Source of the DNA: Burkholderiaceae bacterium
GTDB taxonomy: Bacteria; Pseudomonadota; Gammaproteobacteria; Burkholderiales; Burkholderiaceae_C
Assembly (NCBI GenBank): GCA_919902775.1
Contig: CAKKRJ010000007.1
Coordinates: forward strand, 186,001 to 250,000
Direction: 5' to 3'
Length of the DNA: 64,000 nucleotides
Part shown: one piece after another, positions 63,477-64,000 of the stretch
How positions within the stretch are numbered: position 1 is the stretch's first letter
How the letters are laid out: every line of letters begins with the position of its first letter
The notes under the pieces: model-generated
The model's input: only the letters and a program-made list of their open reading frames with translations
Databases searched by the model: none
Told to the model about the DNA's origin: nothing
Translations under genes and position numbers: made by a program

Positions 63477-64000
63477 GGGCGCTGAACACCTGTGCGCGGT
63501 AGAGGTCGTTGAAGATCTCGTGGTACATGCCCTCAAAGCGGTGGGCCTGCACCACGTCCTGGGGCGCAGCTTCGGCGAAATCGGCCGTGGCCTGGGCGTT
63601 GACCAGGTGGTCTTGACCCGCGTAGAGCAGCAAGGTGGGGACCGACCACTGTGCGGCGTCTGCCAAGGTTTGGGCGCCATTGTTCAGAATCCACGCGGCC
63701 AGGCCCGTGGCGATGCGCCGGTGCACCAGCGGGTCGGCCAGATAGGCTTTCACCACGTCGGGATCGCGCGCCACGAATTCGGTCTTGAGGCCGTTGTCCA
63801 CACGCAGATGGGGCAGCACACGGGGCAGTGTGGCCAGCAGCATCTTTTCGAGCAGGTTGGGAAACGCCCCGAAAGCGGGTGAAGACAACACCGCCGCATC
63901 GACCGGACGCCACTGTTCGGCCAGGGTGCGGGCCACCACCAGGCCACCCATGCTGTGGCCCAACAAAATGAGGGGAACCCCGCCATAAACCGGGTGTTGC
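63442..64000 (-). CDS. Alpha/beta hydrolase (lysophospholipase/monoacylglycerol lipase-like), 5'-truncated
   Basis: Serine hydrolase whose N-terminus lies beyond the window. Nucleophile elbow ILLGHSMGGLVVARTL is near the visible start, catalytic Asp in LLYAGQDHLVNAQA and His in EGMYHEIFNDLYRA, the typical order. The arrangement GHSMGG with YHEIFND matches Hydrolase_4 monoacylglycerol lipases. The frame is open to position 64000, so a TTG at 63966 is not the start. The gene's 3' end overlaps the MFS gene by 35 bp. Confidence 0.88.
   Translation of the reverse strand, partial: QHPVYGGVPLILLGHSMGGLVVARTLAEQWRPVDAAVLSSPAFGAFPNLLEKMLLATLPRVLPHLRVDNGLKTEFVARDPDVVKAYLADPLVHRRIATGLAAWILNNGAQTLADAAQWSVPTLLLYAGQDHLVNAQATADFAEAAPQDVVQAHRFEGMYHEIFNDLYRAQVFSALKRWLLARFSA

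Overview
This window is chromosomal DNA of moderately high GC from a betaproteobacterium, most likely Burkholderiales and probably Comamonadaceae. The evidence is four solitary Bug/TctC-type periplasmic receptors beside LysR-controlled catabolic genes, an lptD-surA-ksgA block without pdxA, amgK and murU, and a MaeB-type malic enzyme. No species can be named. I see no rRNA, tRNA, CRISPR array, transposase, integrase or phage gene.

The first 45 kb is a string of catabolic cassettes. 1-3254: acyl-CoA synthetase (5' end outside the window), HMG-CoA-lyase-like enzyme, thioesterase, MarR regulator. 3793-7042: two aldo/keto reductases facing a LysR gene. 7165-16014: a seven-gene minus-strand operon (aldehyde dehydrogenase, GMC dehydrogenase, solute-binding protein, LivHMGF-type ABC transporter) facing an AraC-type regulator, which reads as import and oxidation of an alcohol. 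16101-18736: flavodoxin-like protein and SDR facing another AraC-type regulator. 19191-24506: LysR facing thiol dioxygenase, four-domain rhodanese, Bug receptor and a C-S lyase, an organosulfur module. 24587-31770: LysR facing FAA hydrolase, HyuA, HyuB, a small unknown protein and a Bug receptor. 31815-36831: acyl-CoA synthetase, acyl-CoA dehydrogenase, Bug receptor and an internally deleted sulfatase relic, facing LysR. 36942-45193: an orphan ATP-grasp-like protein, a Rieske oxygenase with LysR, and an alkylsulfatase-like hydrolase, Bug receptor and GMC dehydrogenase operon.

From 45.3 kb the content is housekeeping: gap, tkt, murU, a small lipoprotein, pepP, a MOSC protein, maeB, a secreted barnase-like RNase with its barstar-like inhibitor, ksgA-surA-lptD, amgK, rsmE, an MFS transporter and a truncated alpha/beta hydrolase. 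AmgK and MurU belong to one peptidoglycan-recycling route but lie about 11 kb apart. LptD and SurA are functionally linked in outer-membrane assembly and their genes overlap.

The most unusual observation is a structured repeat present three times (about 38.3, 39.6 and 45.3 kb). A nearly invariant 26-nt loop is enclosed by 25-27 bp arms. The outer arms of the third copy are unrelated in sequence to those of the other two, yet still pair completely. Also notable are a 78-codon relic keeping only the two ends of a 636-aa sulfatase-like protein, a four-domain rhodanese with one catalytic-type cysteine, an HMG-CoA-lyase homologue with His at the usual Cys position, a Tat-type lipoprotein aldo/keto reductase, and palindromes or direct repeats in nearly every divergent regulator-operon gap. 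All functional calls come from reading motifs and context, without database searches.
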